Assembly: GCA_015068125.1 (NCBI GenBank)
Contig: SVLD01000003.1
Location: forward strand, 1-64,000
DNA: 64,000 nucleotides
DNA from: Oscillospiraceae bacterium
GTDB lineage: Bacteria; Bacillota; Clostridia; Oscillospirales; Oscillospiraceae
Direction of reading: 5' to 3'
Positions 47,396 through 57,249 of the stretch are shown one piece after another. A model generated the notes under the pieces. That model searched no databases, was not told where the DNA came from, and saw only the letters and a list, made by a program, of their open reading frames with translations. A program made the translations under genes and the position numbers. Position 1 is the stretch's first letter; every line of letters begins with the position of its first letter.

Positions 47396-49926
47396 AGCTG
47401 ATGATCCTTGACGGTAACTCCGTCATCAATCGGGCATTTTACGGGATTAAGCCCCTTACCAACCGGGAGGGGCTTTATACCAATGCCATTTTTGGCTTCC
47501 TGAATATCCTGGATCGCATGGAAAAAGAGGAGCAGCCCGAGGCGGTCTGCGTGGCCTTTGACCTCCATGGACCTACCTTCCGTCATTTGCAGTACGATGG
47601 CTATAAGGCCACCCGTCACGGCATGCCGGAAGAGCTTGCAATGCAGATGCCGGTAATGAAGGATGTCCTGCGAGCTATGAACATTCCCATTTACGAATGT
47701 CAGGGCTGGGAGGCCGACGATGTCATCGGCACAGTTGGCCGCATTTGCTCAAATAATCAATGGGAGTGCGTGGTGGTCACCGGTGATCGGGACAGCCTGC
47801 AGCTCATCGACGAAAATGTCCATGTCAAGCTGGTCATTTCCCGTCCGGGACAGACCACTGCTACCTTGTATACCGAGGAGGTTTTCCGTCAGGAGTACGG
47901 TTTTGAGCCGAAGAAAATGGTGGATTTGAAAGCCCTTATGGGCGATTCCTCGGACAATATTCCCGGCGTTGCCGGCGTCGGCCCCAAAACCGCCACGGAG
48001 CTGCTGTTGAAATTCGGCTCCCTGGACGGCGTTTATGAAAAATTGGCGGACGATTCCATCCGCCCCAAGCTCCGTGAAAAGCTGGAGGCTGGCCGGGAAA
48101 GTGCCTATATGTCCTACGACCTTGCCACCATCCGCTGCGAAGCCCCTATCGATTTTGAGCCCCGGGATGCCCTGGTGCGGCCCTATAACCGGCCGGAACT
48201 GTACGCCCTGTTCCAGAAACTGGAGTTTGTAAAGCTGATCGATAAGTACGGCCTTCGGGGTGCGGAATTGGAAACGGTCAGCGCCGCCCCTGTAAAGAAA
48301 GCGGAAGCTTTGCCCCGGGTGGATGCTGTGCCCGAAGATGTATCTTTCTGCGCCTTGTACCTGGCGGAGGACGGCAGCCTGGGCTTAGCTTGGGAGAAAG
48401 GCGTATGCGTGCTGACTCCCATGGAAGCCCAGATGGGTGGCATTTCCCTGGAAAACAAGAACCTTATTTTCCACGACAGTAAAACCACCATGCACGCCCT
48501 GGATGAAATGGGCATCGCCTATGGCAACTGTGAATTTGACACTGCCCTGGCGGCCTACGACCTGAATCCCTCCCAGTCGGACTACGCTGTGTCCAAGCTG
48601 GCCACCAATTACCTGGGTGTGTCTGTGGAGGATGGGGACGCAGCTGCCGGTGCGGAGGCTGTCTGGAATCTGCAGAGCGTCCTGGAAGAGGAACTGGAGA
48701 AAGACGGCATGACCGCCCTGTACCGGGATATCGAACTGCCTCTTTGCGATGTGCTCTACCGCATGGAAAAGGCCGGCGTATCCATTGACCGTCAGCAGCT
48801 TGCCCAGTTCGGCGATATGCTGACTGTGCGTATCGACGAATGCGAGAAGCTGATCTACGGTTACTCCGAAGAACCGTTCAATATCAATTCCACCAAGCAG
48901 CTTGGAGAATTGCTCTTTGTAAAACTGGGCCTGCCCCCGGTGAAGAAAACCAAAACCGGCTATTCCACCAATGCCGATGTGCTGGAAAAACTGAAGGACA
49001 AGCACCCCGTTATTCCGGCCATCATGGATTACCGGATGCTGACTAAGCTAAAATCCACCTATGCCGAGGGGTTGATGAAGGTCATCTGCGACGATGGCCG
49101 TATCCGCACCACCTTCCAAAACCTGGTCACCGCCACAGGCCGCCTTTCCTCTACGGAGCCGAACCTGCAGAATATCCCCGTCCGTACAGACCTGGGCGCA
49201 GAGATCCGCAAAATGTTCGTACCCAAGCCCGGTTGTGTGCTTGTGGATGCGGATTACAGCCAGATCGAGCTGCGGGTCCTGGCCCATATCGCCCAGGATG
49301 CGGTGATGCAGGAGGCTTTCAAAAGCGGTATGGATATCCACACCGTTACTGCCTCCCAGGTATTCGGTGTTGCTCCGGAGGATGTCACACCCCTCCAGCG
49401 ACGCCACGCAAAGGCCGTCAATTTCGGTATCGTCTACGGCATTTCGGAGTTCTCCCTATCGGAGGATATCGGTGTCAGCCGGTACGAAGCCAAAAACTAT
49501 ATCGACAGCTACCTGGAAAACTACCGGGGCGTCCGGGATTATATGAAGCGCGTGGTAGCGGATGCCAGAGAATGTGGCTTTACAACGACACTCTATGGCC
49601 GCAAGCGCTATATCCCGGAACTGAAAGCTGCCAATTTCAATATCCGCCAGGGTGCGGAGCGCATCGCCCTGAATACCCCCATCCAGGGTACCGCCGCCGA
49701 CCTCATCAAGCTGGCCATGCTTCGGGTGGACAAGGCTCTGGCAGAGCATTACCCGGAAGCGAAGCTCCTGCTGCAGGTTCACGACGAACTCATCGTGGAA
49801 TGTCCCGAGTCTATTGCCACCGAGGTGGCGGCACTGGTAAGCCGGGAAATGGAGCAGGTGGCAGCCTTGGCAGTGCCCCTGACCGCGGAAGCAAAAATCG
49901 GAAAGAGCTGGTTTGAAGCAAAATGA
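47392..49926 (+). CDS. polA: DNA polymerase I
   Basis: DADYSQIELRVLAHI, RRHAKAVNFGIVYGIS, LLQVHDELIVE; N-terminal 5'-3' exonuclease. Confidence 0.96.
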   Translation: MKLMILDGNSVINRAFYGIKPLTNREGLYTNAIFGFLNILDRMEKEEQPEAVCVAFDLHGPTFRHLQYDGYKATRHGMPEELAMQMPVMKDVLRAMNIPIYECQGWEADDVIGTVGRICSNNQWECVVVTGDRDSLQLIDENVHVKLVISRPGQTTATLYTEEVFRQEYGFEPKKMVDLKALMGDSSDNIPGVAGVGPKTATELLLKFGSLDGVYEKLADDSIRPKLREKLEAGRESAYMSYDLATIRCEAPIDFEPRDALVRPYNRPELYALFQKLEFVKLIDKYGLRGAELETVSAAPVKKAEALPRVDAVPEDVSFCALYLAEDGSLGLAWEKGVCVLTPMEAQMGGISLENKNLIFHDSKTTMHALDEMGIAYGNCEFDTALAAYDLNPSQSDYAVSKLATNYLGVSVEDGDAAAGAEAVWNLQSVLEEELEKDGMTALYRDIELPLCDVLYRMEKAGVSIDRQQLAQFGDMLTVRIDECEKLIYGYSEEPFNINSTKQLGELLFVKLGLPPVKKTKTGYSTNADVLEKLKDKHPVIPAIMDYRMLTKLKSTYAEGLMKVICDDGRIRTTFQNLVTATGRLSSTEPNLQNIPVRTDLGAEIRKMFVPKPGCVLVDADYSQIELRVLAHIAQDAVMQEAFKSGMDIHTVTASQVFGVAPEDVTPLQRRHAKAVNFGIVYGISEFSLSEDIGVSRYEAKNYIDSYLENYRGVRDYMKRVVADARECGFTTTLYGRKRYIPELKAANFNIRQGAERIALNTPIQGTAADLIKLAMLRVDKALAEHYPEAKLLLQVHDELIVECPESIATEVAALVSREMEQVAALAVPLTAEAKIGKSWFEAK

Positions 49927-50363
49927 GAATCGTAATCATGGATGAAAGCCATGTTTCCCAAATCGCCCAGTTGGAAAAACTGTGCTTCTCCGACCCCTGG
50001 AGCGAAAGGAGCATCGCTACCGAACTGACCAGCGACCTGTCCTGCTGGCTTGTGGCTATGGATGGGGAATGTGTCGTGGGCTATGTAGGCTCTCAGAGCG
50101 TGCTGGGAGAGTCGGATATGATGAACATCGCCGTCCACCCGGATCACCGCCGACAGGGCATTGCTGAGGCTCTGGTGACAGCGCTGATCGAAGAACTCTC
50201 CCGCCGGGGCAACCACAGCCTCATGTTGGAGGTTCGTCCCTCCAACACCCCTGCGACTACCCTGTATGAAAAACTGGGATTCCACCAGGTGGGATGCCGT
50301 CCCAATTACTACCGCAATCCCAAAGAGGATGCGCTGATCCTGCGAAAGGAGTGGCAGATTTGA
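49923..50363 (+). CDS. rimI: Ribosomal protein S18-alanine N-acetyltransferase-like GNAT
   Basis: CFSDPWSERSI, MMNIAVHPDHRRQGIAEAL; upstream of tsaD. Confidence 0.9.
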   Translation: MRIVIMDESHVSQIAQLEKLCFSDPWSERSIATELTSDLSCWLVAMDGECVVGYVGSQSVLGESDMMNIAVHPDHRRQGIAEALVTALIEELSRRGNHSLMLEVRPSNTPATTLYEKLGFHQVGCRPNYYRNPKEDALILRKEWQI

Positions 50364-51376
50364 ATATTCTCGCAATTGAATCCTCCTGCGATGAAACTGC
50401 CGTTGCCATTGTTCGGGACGGTAGGGAAGTGCTGACGGATTGCATCGCCTCCCAGGTAGAGCTGCATCGGATCTACGGCGGTGTTGTGCCGGAAATTGCC
50501 TCCCGGATGCATATTGAGGCCATCTACGGCCTGGCCGACCAGGCTCTGGCTACTGCCAATCTTACCCGGCAGGATATCGATGCCGTGGCCGTGACCTATG
50601 CTCCGGGCCTCATCGGCGCGGTGCTGGTGGGTGTGAATTTCGCCAAGGCGGCAGCTCTGGCTATGGATAAGCCCCTGATCCCGGTGCACCACATCCGGGG
50701 ACATATCGCCGCCAATTACATCGCCTATCCCGATTTGAAGCCGCCCTTTTTGTGTCTGGTGGTTTCCGGCGGCCATACCATGATCGTCCATGTGAAGGAC
50801 TATACGGATATGGAGATTTTGGGCGGCACATTGGACGACGCCGCCGGCGAATCTTTTGACAAGGTTGCCCGGGTGCTGGGAATGCCCTATCCCGGCGGTG
50901 CTGCCTTGGATAAAGCCGCCGCGTCCGGCGACGAAAGCAAGTACGATCTGCCCCGGAGCAAGCCCGGCGAAAATCCCTATAATATGAGCTTCTCCGGCCT
51001 TAAGACAGCTGCCCTGAATCTGATCCACCATGCCGAGCAGGTGGGCGAGGAGCTGGATATCCCCAGCCTCTGTGCCTCTTTTTCCGCCGCGGTGTCTGAT
51101 ACTCTGGTTCCCCGGGTGGTTCGCGCCCTGGAGGAAACCGGTCTGCGGAAGATAGCGGTAGCCGGCGGCGTAGCGGCCAATTTCCGGATCCGTCGGGATA
51201 TCCTTGCAGCTGCGGAGAAGCTGAACGCTGAAGTTTTTATGCCGCCGCTGTCTCTTTGCGGCGACAATGCTGCCATGATCGGCGCCCAGGCGTACTACGA
51301 ATACTTGGCCGGAAATCTGGGGGATATGGGGCTGAACGCCTATGCAACAAAATCCATTTTGGGAGAAACCCTGTGA
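50360..51376 (+). CDS. tsaD: tRNA N6-adenosine threonylcarbamoyltransferase (TTG start)
   Basis: LAIESSCDETAVAIV, VPVHHIRGHIAANYI, VVSGGHTMIV. Confidence 0.96.
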   Translation: MNILAIESSCDETAVAIVRDGREVLTDCIASQVELHRIYGGVVPEIASRMHIEAIYGLADQALATANLTRQDIDAVAVTYAPGLIGAVLVGVNFAKAAALAMDKPLIPVHHIRGHIAANYIAYPDLKPPFLCLVVSGGHTMIVHVKDYTDMEILGGTLDDAAGESFDKVARVLGMPYPGGAALDKAAASGDESKYDLPRSKPGENPYNMSFSGLKTAALNLIHHAEQVGEELDIPSLCASFSAAVSDTLVPRVVRALEETGLRKIAVAGGVAANFRIRRDILAAAEKLNAEVFMPPLSLCGDNAAMIGAQAYYEYLAGNLGDMGLNAYATKSILGETL

Positions 51377-51377
51377 T

Positions 51378-51411
51378 AAAAATACGGAGGCGAAAATGCC
51401 TCCGTATTTTT
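51378..51411 (+). terminator. Rho-independent terminator
   Basis: AAAAATACGGAGGC-gaaaat-GCCTCCGTATTTTT. Confidence 0.88.
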
Positions 51412-51558
51412 GCGCTCAAAACGGCTGTTACATACTGCTTATGCATAATCACCGAGTAAATATCAGTTAAAAACAAAATTGCCTGGATAAATAGTTTGGA
51501 ATACCTCACAAAATACGAGATTTGACCAATTTCGACAATAAAAATGCAAGCGCCCGCC

Positions 51559-51649
51559 TGTTGATAAACCTGTGGAAACTGTGAATAACTTTCCATTAAA
51601 AGGAATTATTTTGTGTTTATGTAAACCAAATGCATAACATTTATTCACA
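51559..51649. promoter_or_regulatory. DnaA-box cluster in AT-rich intergenic DNA
   Basis: TGTTGATAA (51559-51567), TGTGAATAA (51580-51588), TTATTCACA (51641-51649). Confidence 0.5.
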
Positions 51650-51712
51650 GAAAAGCAAATTTTTTGACGAAATATGGAAAAAGGAGGCGTATGAAAACGC
51701 CTCCTAAAATGC

Positions 51713-52696
51713 TTATTCCACAGTCAGAACGACCTTGCCAACATTCTGTCCTTTGTACAGGATATCGTGGGCGGCCTCTGCCTCCTGGATGGGCAGAACC
51801 TTGTAAATGGTGGGCTTGACCTCTCCGGTTGCCACCTTGGGCCATACATCCCGAACAAGACTTGCCAGGATCTGTGCCTTCGTTTCCGGGGTGCGGGAAC
51901 GAAGGGTGCTGCCGATGATGCGAACATTGCGAACATAAATGTTCTTCAGATCAATCTGGGTGAACTGACCGGCCAGAGCGGCGATCATGATCCAACGGGC
52001 GCCGTGGGTGAGGTAATGGATGCACTTGCCCATGATCTCACCACCCAGGCAGTCAATGGCAACATCCACGCTGTGACCGGCGGCCAGCTCTTCCTTCAGA
52101 ACCTCGGCGATGTCTTCTTTGGTGGTGACTACCACTCGGTCAGCCTTCAGGTGGGTAATGGATGCGGCGATCTCGTCGGTCAGAACAGTGGTGATGACCC
52201 GGACGCCAAAGGCCTTGGCCATAGGGATGATGACACTGGCAAGACCCGAAGCACCAGCATTCATCAGCAGGGTGTTGCCGGGCTTGATATTGCCCTCAAT
52301 AAACAGGTTCAGATAGGCGGTGGCGAAGGCCTCGGGGATGGCGGCAGCCTCTACCATGGAGCAGTTTTCGGGGACAGGCATCAGCATGTCATACTTGACA
52401 TTGGCGTACTGCGCGTAACCGCCGCCGCCCAGCAGGGCGCAGACCTTGTCGCCAACTTTCCAGTTGGACTTTTCTGCGGCAACCTTGCCAACTTCCACGA
52501 TGGTGCCGGCAATTTCCAGGCCCATCCAGTCGGGGCAGCCGGGAGGGGGCGGATAATCGCCTTCACGCTGCATCAGGTCAGCCCGGTTCAGGGCTGCGGC
52601 TTCAATCTTGACCAGGCAATCTTCATCGCCAACAATGGGGTTGGGAACCTCATCCCAACGCAGAGAACGGTCGTCGTTTACGAGAATAGCTTTCAT
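51713..52696 (-). CDS. Zinc-type/quinone oxidoreductase (MDR superfamily)
   Basis: MKAILVNDDRSLRWDEVPNP; NAGASGLASVIIPMAKAFG nucleotide-binding region. Confidence 0.88.
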   Translation of the reverse strand: MKAILVNDDRSLRWDEVPNPIVGDEDCLVKIEAAALNRADLMQREGDYPPPPGCPDWMGLEIAGTIVEVGKVAAEKSNWKVGDKVCALLGGGGYAQYANVKYDMLMPVPENCSMVEAAAIPEAFATAYLNLFIEGNIKPGNTLLMNAGASGLASVIIPMAKAFGVRVITTVLTDEIAASITHLKADRVVVTTKEDIAEVLKEELAAGHSVDVAIDCLGGEIMGKCIHYLTHGARWIMIAALAGQFTQIDLKNIYVRNVRIIGSTLRSRTPETKAQILASLVRDVWPKVATGEVKPTIYKVLPIQEAEAAHDILYKGQNVGKVVLTVE

Positions 52697-52701
52697 TATT
52701 T

Positions 52702-53361
52702 TCATATCCTTTCTGAGATGATAATACCAGTTTGAATTTGTGAGTCATGGGAGAGCAGTATCCGATAACCCGGTCTGCAAAAGCGGTCAATAAATCCGCG
52801 GCTGGCTTTCGGATTGTGAGAAGCGCCGGTGAGAATGTTTTGTTCCAGACATATTGGCAGGTAACATTCGTCACCACCGAAGATATACTGTATATCTCCA
52901 ATCTGTACTTTTGCTATGCTGGAGCCGATGGTATGTCCACCGATGCGCTCTACCAGAATCCGCTCAGCTACCACAGCCTCATTCTCAAAGATATTGCGGT
53001 TTGCGTTTTCGGGGATATATGCCAAACCTTTCCGATATTCGTCGGCTTGTATGTGAATTTGCGCGTGAGGGAAATGCCGTAACCCCTCAATGTGATCATG
53101 GTGGGCATGGGTAATGATCACATCGGTAATTTCCGCAGGATCAATTCCGTAAGCCGTCAGCGCCACTGCCGGAGAAACAAAGTCTTTCATTTCAAAGCCA
53201 GGTAAGCTGTCGCAGCCGGCGTCGATCAGGATTCGCCGCTGCTGCGTTTCGATTACATACAGCAGAAATGAGATTGGCAGGTGCTTGTCTGCATTTCCGC
53301 CGAACAGCACCATGCTTTCCGGCAGGGCAGACCGGGCGTATTGAATGGCATGTATTCTCAT
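52702..53361 (-). CDS. MBL-fold metallohydrolase (lactonase-like)
   Basis: DVIITHAHHDHIEGL, GHTIGS, LSHDSQ. Confidence 0.88.
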   Translation of the reverse strand: MRIHAIQYARSALPESMVLFGGNADKHLPISFLLYVIETQQRRILIDAGCDSLPGFEMKDFVSPAVALTAYGIDPAEITDVIITHAHHDHIEGLRHFPHAQIHIQADEYRKGLAYIPENANRNIFENEAVVAERILVERIGGHTIGSSIAKVQIGDIQYIFGGDECYLPICLEQNILTGASHNPKASRGFIDRFCRPGYRILLSHDSQIQTGIIISERI

Positions 53362-54374
53362 GCCGTGACACCACAGCACCGAAGCAAGGTTTTATAAACT
53401 GCCAGTTCGTAATCGTATGTATAGGGGTTCTCGATTTCGCCACATGCCATTTTTGCAAAAGCGGTCATCATGGCGTTGTAGCGATCGTAAGCTTCGCTGC
53501 GCTGCGTTTCACCCTTGCTGAACCAGCCGGTGTCCTTATAATCGGTCACATCGGTGTAAAGATTCAGCCGGTCTTCTTCGCTCCAAACCATTTCCAAAGG
53601 CATCAGCCGGACACTGCCCGTGCTGCCGTTGACTACCAACTGCCGCCGGGAGAAGCCACCCATTTCGGCGGCACTGGACTTGACGAAGGATACGCCGTTT
53701 TTATATTCCAGGACAGCAAAACCGCAGTCTTCGGAAGTGGTGCCGTCGTTGCCGGTGGACTTGTTGAACGCGGTGACCTTCTCCGGGATGCCCTGAATTT
53801 GCAGAATCAGATCCACCAGGTGACTGCCCAGGAAAAACATCATGCCGCCGGGAAATCGATCCAGCCACTGCCGCTTGGCAGTGCCGTGGCAGCAGCTCAT
53901 ATGTGCTTCCACACTATTGATCTCACCCAGTTCACCCGTTTTGATCTGCTCCAGCAACCGTCTGATGCAAGGGTTGTAGCGGTACATATATCCCAGATGC
54001 AGGGTCACTCGATTTTCCTTTGCGGTGCGGATCAGTTCTTCAAATTCGGAAAGCACCAGCCCACCGGGCTTGTCCATGTGGATGTGCTTGCCATGCCGGG
54101 CGGCCATGAGGGCGTATTTGCTCAAATTCACTTCTTCGGTCTCTATGGCCACGGCGGAGATGGTGGGATCTTCCATGATCTCCTCCACTGTCATCTCCCG
54201 GTGACCAGCAAAGGCCTTTTGGATGTACTTTTCAAAAGCGGGATTTTCTTTTTCACAGTCCGGCAGAGCGTAGCCGACGACTTCAAAATAATCGGTCAGT
54301 CCGCACAGGGCAGGGAAGATCTCCTTGCCGTGATCGTGGCCAATGCCGATTTGGGCAATTCTGATTTTTTGCAT
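53358..54374 (-). CDS. Gfo/Idh/MocA family oxidoreductase
   Basis: N-terminal Rossmann QIGIGHDHGKEI; HIHMDKPGG motif; RBS GGGGGG. Confidence 0.88.
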   Translation of the reverse strand: MQKIRIAQIGIGHDHGKEIFPALCGLTDYFEVVGYALPDCEKENPAFEKYIQKAFAGHREMTVEEIMEDPTISAVAIETEEVNLSKYALMAARHGKHIHMDKPGGLVLSEFEELIRTAKENRVTLHLGYMYRYNPCIRRLLEQIKTGELGEINSVEAHMSCCHGTAKRQWLDRFPGGMMFFLGSHLVDLILQIQGIPEKVTAFNKSTGNDGTTSEDCGFAVLEYKNGVSFVKSSAAEMGGFSRRQLVVNGSTGSVRLMPLEMVWSEEDRLNLYTDVTDYKDTGWFSKGETQRSEAYDRYNAMMTAFAKMACGEIENPYTYDYELAVYKTLLRCCGVTA

Positions 54375-54375
54375 G

Positions 54376-55392
54376 TTATTCCCCCCAGTGATGCTGCACA
54401 ACGGGGAAGAATCGTTCCGCACCCAATCGCCGATAGGTCTCTGGCGCTTCCTCAGCCGGATGGATTTCCGCTACCATGGAGGCAAATTCCACTCTGCCTG
54501 TGGCACAAAGCTGCCGCAGTGCCTTGGTGTCATCCTGCCGTGTCCACATACCGGGATAGCTCTCGATTTTGGGTCGGGCATTGGTGTGGGCGCCTACCAG
54601 GGTGATGCCGGGGCCGTGGACCTTACGGTAGTAGTCGATGGTAAAATCGGAGTTCCGGGTACAGCCCAGCAGAGCCACTCTACCGAACTTCGCCATGCAG
54701 TCGAGAATCCCGTCCAGGCCCTTGCCGATGCCGGTGACTTCGATGCCCACCGCTGCGCCACCGCCGGTGAGAGCCTTGGCAGTTTCCGCAAAACTCGGAT
54801 CAAAGGGATCCAGTGCATAGTCTGCGCCGTTTTCCAGCGCCCACTGCCGTTTGTCTGCCACAGGGTCCACCGCAATAATGGGGGTAGCACCTGCGGCCCG
54901 GAGAAGCTTGACGGCCATCATGCCCAGAACGCCCAGTCCCATGACGATGGCAGACTCACCAATCTCCAGCTTGCACTTACGGATGGCCGCCAGCGGGAAG
55001 GTGGCGATATGCCACAGAGCGGCTTCGCTGAAGCTGATATGCTCGGGGAGCTTAAAAACATTCTTTTCCGGAGGGCATACATAGTGCTGATGCCGCTGAT
55101 CGATGACCGCAACACGGTCACCGGGAACGACAGAGGTAACACCCTCACCGACTTCAACCACTACGCCCGCGCTGCTGTAACCCGGCCACCGGGGGAATTC
55201 CGCAGCCGCACCGACGGAGTCCCGGCTGGGGCTGATGTTAGCATCGCCGGTGAGCAGAGCCCGTTCTGTGCCGCTGCTGATACTGGAGATCACTGTCCGC
55301 ACCAGTACACGACCTGGCTGCAGACGGGGCATTTCGCAGCTTGCCAACTCCGCTGTGTTGGGCGCGGTGAATACGATCACTTTGTTGTCCAT
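54376..55392 (-). CDS. Zinc-binding dehydrogenase-like MDR oxidoreductase
   Basis: GYSSAGVVVEVGEGV, AIVMGLGVLGMMAVKLLRAAGA. Confidence 0.88.
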   Translation of the reverse strand: MDNKVIVFTAPNTAELASCEMPRLQPGRVLVRTVISSISSGTERALLTGDANISPSRDSVGAAAEFPRWPGYSSAGVVVEVGEGVTSVVPGDRVAVIDQRHQHYVCPPEKNVFKLPEHISFSEAALWHIATFPLAAIRKCKLEIGESAIVMGLGVLGMMAVKLLRAAGATPIIAVDPVADKRQWALENGADYALDPFDPSFAETAKALTGGGAAVGIEVTGIGKGLDGILDCMAKFGRVALLGCTRNSDFTIDYYRKVHGPGITLVGAHTNARPKIESYPGMWTRQDDTKALRQLCATGRVEFASMVAEIHPAEEAPETYRRLGAERFFPVVQHHWGE

Positions 55393-55501
55393 GTTACATA
55401 CCTCCTTTTTATTGTTATTATAAAGTCTTGTAAAATGGAATGAAATATGCTATTCTACAAGCGACAAGGTAAAATACTCCATAAATATAAGGAGTTGCGC
55501 T

Positions 55502-56251
55502 ATGAAACAGCCAAAATCCTCGAACTACTTTTGGTTTCGCCAGATCAGCAGTCACCGCTACCGCTATACCGATGTCCGCCATGGTGCGGCCATGCACTTT
55601 CTTGTGTACCTGCGAAAGGGCCGCGCCCGGTTTGTTGGACGGGACAGGACGGTGACCATTGAGCAGGGACAGTTTATGTACATCCCTGAGGGCGAAGCCT
55701 ACCAGTCCTATTGGCAGGCAGAGGAGGAGATCCTCTTTGATTCCCTGGGCTTTCATTGGTTCCCGGAGGGAGACTCCGCTGAATATACCATGCAGATTAT
55801 CCCGGCTGACGATTCCATGATCGCCCTGGCGGATGCCATTTCCCAAAACCGTCAGGTCTGCAGTGAAAACTTGGGATACTTTTTCGCACTGCTGAGTGCA
55901 GTCGTTCCGAAAATGGCCACCAGCGGCGCTGAGGGGGATGTGCTCCAAAAAGCCCAGCTTTATCTCTATCTGCACCCGGAAGCCTCTATAGCGGAAGTGG
56001 CGGCAAATTGCGCCATCAGTCAGTCCGGGCTGTATAATGCTTTTGCCCGGAGTGGCTGGGGAACGCCCAATGACCTGCGTCAGCGAATCCGGGCGGAAAT
56101 GGCGGTGGAGCTCCTGCAAACCACGGACCTGAGTGTGGAGGAGATCAGCACCCGGCTGAGCTTCAGCTCCGCATCTTACTTTCGCAAAATTCTGAAGAAA
56201 CACACGGGGAAAACCCCCAGTCAGCTTCGCAAAGAAGCGGCTTTGGTGTAA
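55502..56251 (+). CDS. AraC family transcriptional regulator
   Basis: C-terminal HTH: AVELLQTTDLSVEEISTRLSFSSASYFRKILKKHTGKTPSQLRK. Confidence 0.92.
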   Translation: MKQPKSSNYFWFRQISSHRYRYTDVRHGAAMHFLVYLRKGRARFVGRDRTVTIEQGQFMYIPEGEAYQSYWQAEEEILFDSLGFHWFPEGDSAEYTMQIIPADDSMIALADAISQNRQVCSENLGYFFALLSAVVPKMATSGAEGDVLQKAQLYLYLHPEASIAEVAANCAISQSGLYNAFARSGWGTPNDLRQRIRAEMAVELLQTTDLSVEEISTRLSFSSASYFRKILKKHTGKTPSQLRKEAALV

Positions 56252-56272
56252 TATCTAGGGAAGATAAAGATT

Positions 56273-56767
56273 ATGCTGTATATCGCAAACAACCTCCGGG
56301 AGCTTAGCTTTCGTCAGCTCATGGAGGTTTACGCCGAAGGCAATATGGAAAACGCAAAAGAGTTGTGGCCGGAGCTGCCCTTAGGACAGGGAATCATCCG
56401 TGCGGAGCAGGACTTCTACCAGTATCTGAAGGAATGCTTCTTTCCAACCCAGGGTGCTTTTTATGCCTTGTGGGTGGAAAATGGGAAATATGTCAGCGCT
56501 TTGCGGCTGGAGCCCTACCGGGATGGGCTGCTTCTGGCAGCCTTGGAAACCGCCCCGGAGCATCGCCGTCAGGGTTATGCCAAAGAATTGATCCAAACTG
56601 TCCTTACAGAACTGCCCAGGAATAAAATTTACTCCCATGTATCCAAAAAGAATATCGCCTCCCTGAAAACCCATGGGGCTTGCGGCTTCCAAAGGATCCT
56701 GGAACACGCGGTCTATGCTGACGGTTCAGTGTTGACAACATCTTGCACCCTCTGCCGGGAAACATAA
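56273..56767 (+). CDS. GNAT family N-acetyltransferase
   Basis: ALETAPEHRRQGYAKELIQTVL. Confidence 0.85.
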   Translation: MLYIANNLRELSFRQLMEVYAEGNMENAKELWPELPLGQGIIRAEQDFYQYLKECFFPTQGAFYALWVENGKYVSALRLEPYRDGLLLAALETAPEHRRQGYAKELIQTVLTELPRNKIYSHVSKKNIASLKTHGACGFQRILEHAVYADGSVLTTSCTLCRET

Positions 56768-56796
56768 AAATGGCGTGCTGAAGCACGCCATTTTTT
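56766..56796 (+). terminator. Rho-independent terminator (bidirectional)
   Basis: AAAAATGGCGTGCT-ga-AGCACGCCATTTTTT. Confidence 0.88.
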
Positions 56797-57085
56797 AAGC
56801 AGGACCGGGGAAATTGCAGATCAGCGAAACAATGGTGCAAACCATGATCGCGGCGAAACCGGTGGTGAGCCACAGGCTCCGCTCCCGGAGCCATTCCCTG
56901 GACAAAACCAACCGAATCAGGCATAAAACCGGCACGCCGATGGCTACAATAGCGGTAATGACCTTCAGCCAGAGGATACCGATACCGGCGAATATCAAAA
57001 ACAGGATAAAATCTACCGTGGTGGCGATGATGATCGCTGACATCAACCGGTCAAAATCCTTGTAATTTCCAAATCTGTCTGACAT
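56795..57085 (-). CDS. Small membrane protein, three predicted helices, unknown function
   Basis: Hydrophobic segments; RBS GAGGTGG upstream. Confidence 0.75.
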   Translation of the reverse strand: MSDRFGNYKDFDRLMSAIIIATTVDFILFLIFAGIGILWLKVITAIVAIGVPVLCLIRLVLSREWLRERSLWLTTGFAAIMVCTIVSLICNFPGPA

Positions 57086-57179
57086 AATTCCACCTCTTTC
57101 GCATTGTTTCTTCCTTTATAGCACAACTTGCCAAAGAAAGCAACCGTTTCCGAAAAAATGTCAATTTTGCGGGAAAGAC

Positions 57180-57208
57180 TTGCGCATGACAGAAAATGAT
57201 GCTATAAT
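57180..57208 (+). promoter_or_regulatory. Promoter of the scpA operon
   Basis: TTGCGC-17 bp-TATAAT. Confidence 0.65.
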
Positions 57209-57249
57209 ATTACCAATTATCATGGGTAAGTACTGTGCAAGGAGCCGTT

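Noticed and set aside
53268-54605. 445-aa plus-strand ORF opposite the Gfo/Idh gene
   Set aside because: Antisense to a clear oxidoreductase CDS; no start signals.
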